Shown here: one piece after another, positions 1 to 6,756 of the stretch | Numbering within the stretch: position 1 is the stretch's first letter | Layout: each line of letters opens with the position of its first letter | Assembly: GCA_019247235.1 (NCBI GenBank) | Contig: JAFAPG010000093.1 | Span: 1-9,189, forward strand | Reading direction: 5' to 3' | Source of the DNA: Acidobacteriota bacterium | Lineage (GTDB): Bacteria; Acidobacteriota; Terriglobia; Terriglobales; Acidobacteriaceae | Length of the DNA: 9,189 nt | Translations under genes and position numbers: made by a program | The notes under the pieces: model-generated | Databases searched by the model: none | Seen by the model: only the letters and a program-made list of their open reading frames with translations | What the model was told of the DNA's origin: nothing

Positions 1-1290
1 CAAGATCTTGGTGCTTCTTTAAGCCTCGGGGAGACGCTCTCTGTCTTCTCGGAAAAGCTCAAAAGATTGGTTCCCTACGATTCAATTGCCATTTACATAC
101 ACCGAGGTGATGAGTTAATAGCCGAACATGCAGCGGGCGACAATTTCCGACAATTGGCTTCCCTGCGAATACCGATGGGCGAGGGCCTGACTGGTTGGGT
201 GGCGCGCAACCATCAGCCCATCATTAATGGCGATCCCATGCTCGAACGAGGATACGCAGTTAATAACCAGCATCAAGCAGCCTTGCGCTCAGCTCTGGTT
301 GTGCCGCTCGAGGGCGTCGATGGTGTTGTGGGTGTGCTCGCCCTCTATCGCGCCGCAATCAATGCTTTTACCACGGATCATCTCCGCATCCTGCTAGCGA
401 TCAGTTCCAAAATGGCGTTGGCTCTAGAGAATGCTTTGAAATATCAACAAGCCGAGAGTTCGGCTACAACTGACTACCTTACCGGCTTACCAAACGCGCG
501 GTCGTTATTTCTGCAACTCGACCGAGAGGTTGAACGTTGCATGCGTGCCAATTCTCCCCTGGCCGTTCTGGTGTGCGATCTCGATGGCTTCAAGCAGGTC
601 AATGACCATTTCGGTCATCTGGAGGGCAACCGCGTATTGCGTATCTTCGCCGAACGGCTCAAACAAGTCTGCCGGGGGTACGACTATGTTGCTCGCATGG
701 GAGGCGATGAGTTTGTACTCGTCGCACCCGGCCTCACACCGCAGGCCGCCCAAGCCAAAATGTCTGTGCTGCGGGAGCTAGCTCGTGCGGCTGGTTACGA
801 AGTCTGTCGTAAGGACATGCTGTCCCTCAGCGTGGGATTGGCGATCTATCCCCAAGATGGCCTTAATGCCGAACGGCTGTTGGCGGAGGCGGATCGCAGC
901 ATGTACAAAGCCAAAAGATGGCAGCGCAACCAGAACTCATCCTCGAGCGCTGCCCCTCCGCTACTGCGGGCTGTGGTGCGATTGCTGCCCGAGGGCAGTA
1001 CCGTTCCCATTCTCGGCACGCTCGAATCAATCACACGCTCTGGTTGCGCAATTGAAACCGGGGCAATGCTCGAATGCGGAACAAAAATCACCATCTTCTT
1101 CTCGGCAAAAGATCAAACCCTGGCGAACGAGGGCGTGGTCAAAGCCAGCGATCCGGGTTCCAGTGTGGAACTGGAGTTCAGCGACTGTGAAGATGAAACC
1201 ATTCTCAAGATCCTGGAAGATTTGGAAGCGACCAATGAAGCAGTCCGAATTGAACCCAGGTTGCCAAGCACCACGCTGAGCGAGCCCTAA
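1..1290 (+). CDS. GAF-GGDEF-PilZ diguanylate cyclase (5' end outside window)
   Basis: Likely makes cyclic di-GMP from two GTP in the cytoplasm, under control of an N-terminal GAF sensor. The frame is open from base 1, and the GAF domain is already under way there, so the true start lies upstream; the TTG at 67 is not a believable start. Numbering from base 1, GAF covers about residues 1-135. GGDEF covers about 155-310, with metal-binding D193 in the CDLDGF motif, the GGDEF signature at bases 700-714 and the closing SMYKAK motif. An RxxD inhibitory site (RGYD, bases 673-684) sits exactly five residues before GGDEF, so product inhibition is expected. A C-terminal PilZ-like domain (about 320-410) has an RxxxR motif (R323, R327), but its second motif reads SITRSG instead of D/N-x-S-x-x-G, so c-di-GMP binding there is uncertain. 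The permease gene begins 2 bases after the stop, which indicates one operon. Domain calls are confident; the ligand of GAF is unknown. Confidence 0.93.
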   Translation, partial: QDLGASLSLGETLSVFSEKLKRLVPYDSIAIYIHRGDELIAEHAAGDNFRQLASLRIPMGEGLTGWVARNHQPIINGDPMLERGYAVNNQHQAALRSALVVPLEGVDGVVGVLALYRAAINAFTTDHLRILLAISSKMALALENALKYQQAESSATTDYLTGLPNARSLFLQLDREVERCMRANSPLAVLVCDLDGFKQVNDHFGHLEGNRVLRIFAERLKQVCRGYDYVARMGGDEFVLVAPGLTPQAAQAKMSVLRELARAAGYEVCRKDMLSLSVGLAIYPQDGLNAERLLAEADRSMYKAKRWQRNQNSSSSAAPPLLRAVVRLLPEGSTVPILGTLESITRSGCAIETGAMLECGTKITIFFSAKDQTLANEGVVKASDPGSSVELEFSDCEDETILKILEDLEATNEAVRIEPRLPSTTLSEP

Positions 1291-1292
1291 CC

Positions 1293-2156
1293 ATGGCGAA
1301 TGCCCGGAGGTGGTTGACCAAAACGCTGCTTGGCATGTTGCTGACCACGCTTATCGGTGGTTTTGCCGGTGCGATGTTGGTGCGCTTTGCGCCCGGTTAC
1401 GGGGTGGACGAACGAGAACTGGATGTGCGCCTAAGTACGAAGACTATTACGGCCATTCGTCGGGAAAATGCCCAGCAGCATAACCTGGCCCTCTTCTACA
1501 TGCATTATCTCGCAGCCACGATGCACGGCGACCTCGGATATTCCATGGCTCTCGGTCGCCCGGTTCGAGAGTTGCTGAGCGAACGATTGCCGGAAACCCT
1601 CACGACGGTCGGGGTTGGACTCGGCTTCGCGTGGAGCTTGGGGCTGGGATTGGCTACGGCCGTGGTTTTGTCCCGGGACTCTTCGATCGACGCCCTGGCA
1701 AGCATCTTGGCTGGTATTTTGCTTTGCCTGCCGACAGCGATCCTGGCCTTGTGGTTTTTTCTTGCCCACGCCTCTACTCGCTTGGCCCTCGGGGTCATCG
1801 TGTTTCCCAAAATTTTTCGTTACTCCCGAAATTTCTTGCTCGAAGCGCGGAGCGAAAGCTATGTCATAGCGGCGCGAGCGAAGGGTCTCAGCGAGATTCA
1901 CATTTTTCTCGGTCATATTCTGCCCGCCTGTGCGGCACGACTTGTTTCCCTGGGCGCGGTTTCCGTCAGCCTGGCATTGAGTGCTGCAATTCCAGTCGAG
2001 GTAATCTGCGGCTTGCCTGGAATCGGCCAGCTTGCGTGGCAAGCCGCCATGGCGCGCGATCTGTGCCTGCTGGTTAACCTGACCATGGTGATCACCGCCA
2101 TCACTGTGGTCGTTAATTCCGCTCCCGAGCTGCTCAAAAAGGGTGCCTGCGCATGA
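1293..2156 (+). CDS. Opp/Dpp-type ABC transporter permease, B subunit
   Basis: Inner-membrane channel subunit of a peptide/nickel-family ABC importer. The 287-residue protein starts with a membrane segment (about residues 9-32) and has several more hydrophobic segments. The family-typical stretch GDLGYSMALGRPV is followed by a RLPETL motif. The EAA loop that docks on the ATPase is clear around residues 190-212 (AARAKGLSEIHIFLGHILP), and the closing GLPGIGQL motif of OppB/DppB proteins is present. It is shorter than the usual 305-340 residues; the periplasmic part before the EAA loop seems trimmed. The ATG at 1293 lies 2 bases after the cyclase stop with no strong Shine-Dalgarno, so translation is probably coupled to the gene before. 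Its stop overlaps the start of the next permease (ATGA). The substrate cannot be told from this subunit. Confidence 0.93.
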   Translation: MANARRWLTKTLLGMLLTTLIGGFAGAMLVRFAPGYGVDERELDVRLSTKTITAIRRENAQQHNLALFYMHYLAATMHGDLGYSMALGRPVRELLSERLPETLTTVGVGLGFAWSLGLGLATAVVLSRDSSIDALASILAGILLCLPTAILALWFFLAHASTRLALGVIVFPKIFRYSRNFLLEARSESYVIAARAKGLSEIHIFLGHILPACAARLVSLGAVSVSLALSAAIPVEVICGLPGIGQLAWQAAMARDLCLLVNLTMVITAITVVVNSAPELLKKGACA

Positions 2157-2959
2157 AATATGCGAGGACAGTCGCCGCCCTGCTCCTAAGCACTCTGGTT
2201 CTCGCCTGCGTATTTCGTGACCAGCTGACTCCTGTCGGGTACGATCATCAGGATCGCAATATCCCCAATGCCTTTCGCTCGCGCCAGCATCTGCTTGGAA
2301 CCGATGCTCTCGGCCGAGATCGGCTTGCTCGCGTGCTCGAGGGAACTCGGGTATCGCTTGTACTAGCTCCGAGCGCAGCCGCAATCTCGACAGTGTTGGC
2401 GATCCTCATTGCCGGTACCGCGGCACTAGCCGGCGGATGGGTTGAACGTCTTACCGCCTCCGGGATCGATTTGTTTTTGTCGCTGCCATGGCTGTTTCTA
2501 CTAGTGACGGTCAGGGCGCTCTTACCACTGAATGTCTCGCCCATGACCTCGGCCGTCATCACTTTTAGCGTGCTCGGTTGCCTGGGCTGGGCAGGCGCCG
2601 CGCGCTTGCTCTCCGCGCAGCTAAGCTGGCTTCGTTCTCGCGATTTCATACTGCTCGCGCGTGCCTCCGGCTGCGGAGGGTTTCGTCTGCTCCGCCGCCA
2701 TCTTCTACCTAATCTCATGCCCTTGGTGTATGCCCAATTTTGGATTTCAATTCCCACGTTCATATTGGCCGAGGCAAATCTAGGCATTCTCGGCTTAGGG
2801 GTCTCCGAACCCCTGCCCTCCTGGGGCAGTTTGTTACGCGAACTGGACAGCTTCTCTGTCTTCGGATGGAACCTTTGGCAACTTGTGCCTCTGGCGTTGC
2901 TAATCGCTGTGGTTAGCTGTTTCCACCTCTTGATATCCAAAGGTGAAATCGCGGCATGA
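2153..2959 (+). CDS. Opp/Dpp-type ABC transporter permease, C subunit
   Basis: Second channel subunit, expected to pair with the B permease in the inner membrane. The 268-residue protein has one N-terminal membrane segment, then the OppC/DppC hallmark HLLGTDALGRDRLARVLEG, which precedes the transport domain. The EAA loop reads ARASGCGGFRLLRRHLLP. The family-typical end motif LGLGVSEPLPSWGSLL is close to the usual LGLGVxxPxPSWG. The ATG at 2153 overlaps the previous stop by four bases (ATGA), and an AAGGGTG-like ribosome site lies upstream inside the B gene. Its own stop overlaps the binding-protein start in the same way. Length is normal to slightly short for the family, with no sign of damage. 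Confidence 0.94.
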   Translation: MKYARTVAALLLSTLVLACVFRDQLTPVGYDHQDRNIPNAFRSRQHLLGTDALGRDRLARVLEGTRVSLVLAPSAAAISTVLAILIAGTAALAGGWVERLTASGIDLFLSLPWLFLLVTVRALLPLNVSPMTSAVITFSVLGCLGWAGAARLLSAQLSWLRSRDFILLARASGCGGFRLLRRHLLPNLMPLVYAQFWISIPTFILAEANLGILGLGVSEPLPSWGSLLRELDSFSVFGWNLWQLVPLALLIAVVSCFHLLISKGEIAA

Positions 2960-4587
2960 AAACGACTGCCAGCTTTCTGTTGCTATGGATTTCGACGCTG
3001 CTCACGGGCGCTTCCCTGTCTGCCCAGAGCGCGAATGAACTCAGGTTCTCCATCCACTCCTTCCCTAAAACCTTTGACCCTGTGCTGGTGGATGACGACG
3101 CTTCAGAAACGATACGTTACCTTACGGGAGGAGTACTCATCCGAATCAATCGGGAAAGCCAACGTCTGGAGCCTGAGTTGGCAACTGGCTGGAAACTGAG
3201 CCGGGATGGACGAACTATCACGTTCACTCTCCGCGATGGCCTGAGATTTTCCGATGGAACCGGCTTTGGCGTTGCCGACGTCGCCTACACCATGAACCAT
3301 CTAATGGACGCGGATCTACATTCGCCAACCGGCGATGCTTTTCGCGTGGGCGAAGGAAAAATAGCGGTCAAGGTGCTTACGGCAAACCAAGTAGCAATTA
3401 CCTTCCCTGCCGCCGTCGTTGGCCTAGAACGCCTGTTTGATCAAGTAGCGATCATGTCCCAGAGCTCACCGCGAAAGGAAATGGCGGTGCTCGGTCCTTA
3501 TATGGTCGATGAGGCGAAGCCCGGTGCGGTGATTGTGCTCAAGCGCAATCCCAATTATTGGAAGGTCGATAGCGCGGGACATCACCTGCCATACATTTCA
3601 GCAATTCGTCTTGATGTCCAACCAAATCGTGATCTTGAATTGATACGCTTCTTGCGAGGAGAAATTCACTTCATCAATTCCTTGGATGCCGAGTACTTTG
3701 AGAAAGTAAAAGCCGAGAACCCAGCGGCAGCGCGCAATGCCGGGACTTCTCTCGATTCTGAGCAGATGTGGTTTAACCAAGTGCCCACCGCCCCTTTGCC
3801 GGCATACAAGAAGATCTGGTTCGGTTCGAAGAGCTTTCGCCGAGCCGTATCGGAGGCCATCAATCGCAACGATCTGGCTCGAGTGGTATTCCGGGGACAT
3901 GCCCAGCCGGCCATAGGGCCCTTTTCTCCGGCTAACCAGTTCTGGTTCAACACCGCCCTGCGGCCTCACCCCTATGACCCAACTTCGGCGAGAGCCCGAC
4001 TGGCGGCCGAGGGTTTTTATTGGCGGGATGGCGCACTTTATGACTCCTCGGGAAATAGGGTCGAGTTCTCAGTGGTCACCAATGCGGGAAATAGATATCG
4101 CGAACAGATGGCCACCCTGATCCAACAGGATCTCTCAGATGTGGGAATTAAACTCAATGTGGTGACCTTGGACTTTCCTTCTCTCATTGAGCGCATCACG
4201 CGCAGCTTCAATTATGAAGCCTGTCTACTAGGCTTGGTAAATGTGGATCTCGATCCGAACAGCGAAATGAATGTGTGGTTGAGCTCTGCCGAGAACCATC
4301 AATGGAACCCGAGACAAACATCTCCGGCCACAGATTGGGAGGCCGACATCGACCGTCTGATGAGGGCCCAAGCCTCAAGCTTAGACGATCGCCGCCGCAA
4401 ACAGCTGTTCGATCAAGTTCAAGCCATTGTTTGGGACCAGGAGCCATTCCTCTATCTTGTGAACAAGGATGCGCTTGCCGCGATCCGGCCTGAGTTACAC
4501 AACGTTCAGCCGGTGGTATTCAGGCCGCAAGTGTACTGGAACATCGAGTGGCTGACACTGAATGCGGTGGTGGCAACCCGACAATGA
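2956..4587 (+). CDS. Periplasmic substrate-binding protein, family 5 (Opp/Dpp type)
   Basis: Captures the ligand in the periplasm and delivers it to the permease pair. The 543 residues start with a Sec signal: K2, a hydrophobic stretch at about 7-19, then SLSA followed by Q24 as a plausible signal peptidase I site. There is no lipobox cysteine, so the mature protein should be soluble in a periplasm, which points to a Gram-negative cell. Family-5 landmarks follow: the EPELATGWKLSRDGRTITF region with LRDGLRFSDG, the GPYMV...LKRNPNYW motif, FRRAVSEAINRNDLA, and the RRKQLFDQVQ...PFLYL segment near the end. The start overlaps the previous stop (ATGA), with AAAGGTG about 10 bases upstream. Most relatives bind di- or oligopeptides, but some bind nickel, haem or oligosaccharides, so peptide specificity is only the default guess. 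Confidence 0.93.
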   Translation: MKTTASFLLLWISTLLTGASLSAQSANELRFSIHSFPKTFDPVLVDDDASETIRYLTGGVLIRINRESQRLEPELATGWKLSRDGRTITFTLRDGLRFSDGTGFGVADVAYTMNHLMDADLHSPTGDAFRVGEGKIAVKVLTANQVAITFPAAVVGLERLFDQVAIMSQSSPRKEMAVLGPYMVDEAKPGAVIVLKRNPNYWKVDSAGHHLPYISAIRLDVQPNRDLELIRFLRGEIHFINSLDAEYFEKVKAENPAAARNAGTSLDSEQMWFNQVPTAPLPAYKKIWFGSKSFRRAVSEAINRNDLARVVFRGHAQPAIGPFSPANQFWFNTALRPHPYDPTSARARLAAEGFYWRDGALYDSSGNRVEFSVVTNAGNRYREQMATLIQQDLSDVGIKLNVVTLDFPSLIERITRSFNYEACLLGLVNVDLDPNSEMNVWLSSAENHQWNPRQTSPATDWEADIDRLMRAQASSLDDRRRKQLFDQVQAIVWDQEPFLYLVNKDALAAIRPELHNVQPVVFRPQVYWNIEWLTLNAVVATRQ

Positions 4588-5393
4588 CTCCGCTTCTCGC
4601 ACTCAATCTTTCCGCCAGTTATGGGGGAAAAAGCCCCGTGCTTTCTGGTCTTTCACTTGAAATCGGACGCGGCGAGATCCTAGGTTTGGTTGGCGAGAGT
4701 GGTTGCGGCAAGAGCACCCTGGCCCTGGCCATTCTCCGTCTTCTGCCGGTAAAGAATGCTTACGTCGAGGGTTCGATTGAGTTCAATGGGCGCGATCTCA
4801 TGTTGTTATCCGAGGGTGAAATGCGCCGCGTGCGAGGTAAAGAAATTGGCTTAGTGCTCCAGAGTCCAATGTCGGCGTTGAATCCTGCTCTCAGAGTGGG
4901 TGCGCAGCTCGAAGAGGCCTGGAGGGTTCATCAACGGGGCACAAAGGACGCGCGCAAGAGAGATCTGGTGTCTGCGCTAGCGAATGCTCGGCTGCCGCAT
5001 GCCGAGGAGTTTTTCCGACGTTACCCCGCCCAATTGAGTGTAGGACAGGCACAGCGCGTGCTCATCGCCATGGCCATGCTGCACCACCCTGCGCTACTCA
5101 TCTGCGACGAGCCCACCAGTTCTCTTGATCTCGTGACACAGTCCGACATTGTGGAGCTATTTCGTGAGTTGAAGACGAAGCTAGCGACCAGCATTCTATT
5201 TATCTCCCATGACCTGCTCTCGGTCGCTAACCTATGCCAGCGAATCGCAGTAATGAAAGACGGAGCCATCGTGGAATGCCGTTCGACGAAGGATTTATTT
5301 TTTGATCCGCAGCATCCTTATACCCAACAGCTGCTTCGAGCCCTGCCGGCGGTGCCAAGGTTTGCTGCTAAAGCCGCGGCGGCCAATTCCTAA
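4584..5393 (+). CDS. Opp/Dpp-type ABC transporter ATPase
   Basis: Cytoplasmic motor that hydrolyses ATP to drive the importer encoded just upstream. I chose the ATG at 4584 because it makes a 4-base ATGA overlap with the binding-protein stop, as at the two junctions before; a GTG at 4548 would add 12 unlikely residues. The 269-residue protein shows Walker A GESGCGKST (37-45), Q-loop Q93, signature LSVGQ (151-155), Walker B LLICDEP with E176, D-loop SSLD, and switch histidine H209 in ISHD. The C-terminal HPYTQQLLRALP motif is typical of oligopeptide-transporter ATPases. The usual LSGGQ signature has Val for its first Gly. The cysteine cluster common at the end of OppD/DppD is absent. No second ATPase follows, so it may act as a homodimer or pair with a subunit encoded elsewhere. 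Confidence 0.94.
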   Translation: MTPLLALNLSASYGGKSPVLSGLSLEIGRGEILGLVGESGCGKSTLALAILRLLPVKNAYVEGSIEFNGRDLMLLSEGEMRRVRGKEIGLVLQSPMSALNPALRVGAQLEEAWRVHQRGTKDARKRDLVSALANARLPHAEEFFRRYPAQLSVGQAQRVLIAMAMLHHPALLICDEPTSSLDLVTQSDIVELFRELKTKLATSILFISHDLLSVANLCQRIAVMKDGAIVECRSTKDLFFDPQHPYTQQLLRALPAVPRFAAKAAAANS

Positions 5394-5668
5394 GCCTGCT
5401 GGGAGCATTCCGCTCGCTGCGCAAGTTCGTAGTAGTGGCCATTCCTCTAAAATTAGCTAGCAGCTTTCGCGAAGCGGGTCACAGTGCGGAATTGAAGGGA
5501 ATACTTGGCAATAAAGGCGCGATTTCATCGTATTGGGGGCACACCCTCATGTTTAGCGCGTCGCAGCAAGCAGTGACATAGGGCAGCCGCAGGAGTCAAT
5601 CAATACTCAGGAGCGAGAATAAGATCTCTGGAAAATAAGATAGCCCGAAGCGAACTCATTGTTGTCCA
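5394..5668. other. Spacer after the transporter operon, no recognised gene
   Basis: This stretch separates the ATPase stop from the 3' end of the HAD pseudogene. A + strand frame stays open from the operon end to the TAG at 5579-5581, but it has no good start or ribosome site and its translation resembles nothing I know. I found no GC-rich stem with a T-run that would make a convincing intrinsic terminator for the operon. An 8-base direct repeat AATAAGAT occurs at 5618 and 5634. Confidence 0.5.
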
Positions 5669-6340
5669 TTACTCCTGGGCTTCTATTCTCAGTCCGCGCC
5701 AGTTCTCTAACTCGCTTTGCACGTGAGCCAGCGAATCGATGCGCCTCGCTGGCTGCAGGACGCCTGCCGTGTATCAACGCCCACGGGCCGCGTGGCAGAA
5801 ACACGCTCACCATCCCAGCGGCTTTGGCCGGCAATACATCGTTATCAAGACGGTCACCCACGTATGCGATTTCCCCAGGCAACACACCAGCGAGGCGCAC
5901 AATGCGAGCAAAAAAGTCGGGCGATGGTTTGTCAACTCCCCACTGCTCTGAAGAGCCAACGAAATCGAGTGAGTACTTATCTTGGCCGAGTTCCTCGACA
6001 AAGTCTGCAAAAGGTTGCCAGCCACTCCAATGCGATAACCTAGCGCCTGTAATCCTTGTAGGCACGGTACCACATCCGGATAAAGTTCTACCGAACGAAA
6101 CACGTCGCTGTGGCCAGCGCAATAGACGCTCCTGAGCAAGGTTAATTCCTGGTCGAAAAACTTCGAACGCGCGATGATGATGTTCACCGCGCTCAATCAC
6201 GCTGCCTAATACGGCAAAGAAATCCGTGGCGATACTCCAAGCCATTCCGCCCAATCGGTCCAGGCACGTTCGTCGTTCCACAGCGTGAATCCAAAGTCGA
6301 AAAATACCACCTTCACTGCTGAAGACAGTTCTTTTGTCAT
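5669..6340 (-). pseudogene. HAD-superfamily hydrolase, broken by four frameshifts
   Basis: Remnant of a haloacid dehalogenase-type hydrolase (probably a phosphatase) of about 223 codons. The ATG at 6340 opens the frame with motif I as FFDFGFTLWNDE (DxGxT form), but this frame ends at TAG 6208-6206. Homologous sequence continues in a second frame (DFFAVLGSVIERGEHHH), returns to the first (VELYPDVVPCL, GYRIGVAGN), goes again to the second with the catalytic Lys in GVDKPSPDFF and motif IV IAYVGDRLDND, and ends in the first with RIDSLAHV and a TAA at 5671-5669. The breaks lie near 6224, 6118, 6015 and 5743. The composite frame has no stop codon, so the decay looks young. A 224-residue open frame (5607-6281) covers parts of it but scrambles the middle and both ends and should not be called as a gene. 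The start ATG overlaps a TGA of an unrecognised upstream frame. Confidence 0.88.
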
Positions 6341-6417
6341 TGTTCTGGCGGATCAGCTAACAAGCAATTTTGCTCCAGATCGTCTGCCATCGACAGCCGC
6401 TGACCACCCCTTACGTA

Positions 6418-6448
6418 CTGCCTGGATTCTTTTTCGCACCGCAGGCAG
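6418..6448. repeat. Inverted repeat, 7-bp arms
   Basis: CTGCCTG at 6418-6424 is perfectly complementary to CAGGCAG at 6442-6448 across a 17-base loop that holds a T5 run. It lies 78 bases upstream of the HAD start codon. It could be an operator or a leader hairpin, or chance; no U-tract follows the stem on the + strand. Confidence 0.35.
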
Positions 6449-6549
6449 CTGCAGGTCCTAGGGCTCAATCCTCGAACGCGCAAACCTAGTAGTCTATTTT
6501 GCTGGTAAAAGCCTCCACACAGTTTGCATTACCATGGGCTGAACAACGA

Positions 6550-6568
6550 GAACAGCGGTAGGCTGTTC
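6550..6568. repeat. Inverted repeat GAACAGC-N5-GCTGTTC
   Basis: Perfect 7-bp arms (6550-6556 and 6562-6568) with a 5-base loop lie about 190 bases upstream of the peroxidase start. The size and symmetry would suit a dimeric repressor site or a small hairpin. It does not match a LexA box, because the GAAC and GTTC halves are 11 bases apart. No T-run follows, so it is not a simple terminator. Confidence 0.4.
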
Positions 6569-6690
6569 CATCGTCAAGCTTGGCTATTACGTACATTCTG
6601 CACGCGCTTCTCCGTCCCTTCCAGGAGGCACACACCAGAAACCAAAACTAAACCGGAACCATGTGCTCGGCAAGTACATCCATATGGTTT

Positions 6691-6712
6691 GATCGCTCGC
6701 TCGATCTATAAA
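6691..6712 (+). promoter_or_regulatory. Possible -10 box with adjoining dyad before the peroxidase gene
   Basis: A TATAAA hexamer at 6707-6712 lies 45 bases upstream of the peroxidase GTG. It directly adjoins a dyad GATCG-CTCGCT-CGATC at 6691-6706. No good -35 box stands at the right distance, so the promoter call is weak. The dyad would overlap the core promoter and could be an operator. Confidence 0.25.
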
Positions 6713-6744
6713 GAAGTTTTTACCTCGACCAAACTGGTCTGGAC

Positions 6745-6749
6745 AGGAG
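6745..6749 (+). promoter_or_regulatory. Shine-Dalgarno AGGAG deciding the GTG start of the peroxidase
   Basis: AGGAG lies seven bases before the GTG at 6757. It is the only strong ribosome site in the area and supports the GTG over any internal ATG. Confidence 0.7.
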
Positions 6750-6756
6750 TGTATTC

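Larger units (their letters stand above)
6341..6756. other. Intergenic region between HAD pseudogene and peroxidase gene
   Basis: These 416 bases separate two divergently oriented genes and should hold both promoters. I see no convincing coding sequence on either strand; the longer open frames here have weak starts and no recognisable product. The region has two perfect 7-bp inverted repeats and a short dyad beside a TATAAA box, each listed separately. No tRNA or known riboswitch fold is apparent by eye. Confidence 0.5.

Noticed and set aside
5440..5485. Hairpin around TTCGCGAA as operon terminator
   Set aside because: The palindrome is 8 bases with no longer stem and no T-tract.
5396..5581. 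Open + strand frame of about 61 codons after the ATPase, considered as a small gene or remnant of a second ATPase
   Set aside because: It has no Walker or signature motif, no proper start and no ribosome site, and the translation is not recognisable.
5618..5641. Direct repeat AATAAGAT twice, 16 bases apart
   Set aside because: It is too short and AT-rich to separate from chance, and no gene start lies next to it.
5607..6281. A 224-codon - strand frame that could be annotated as an intact HAD hydrolase
   Set aside because: It lacks motif I, and its middle (around 6015-6118) and its C-terminus are out of frame with HAD sequence, so it is part of the pseudogene and not a gene.
6341..6520. A - strand open frame whose TGA overlaps the HAD start as ATGA, suggesting an upstream coupled gene
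   Set aside because: It has no usable start except one 17 residues from its end, is short, and matches no family I know; the overlap is probably chance.
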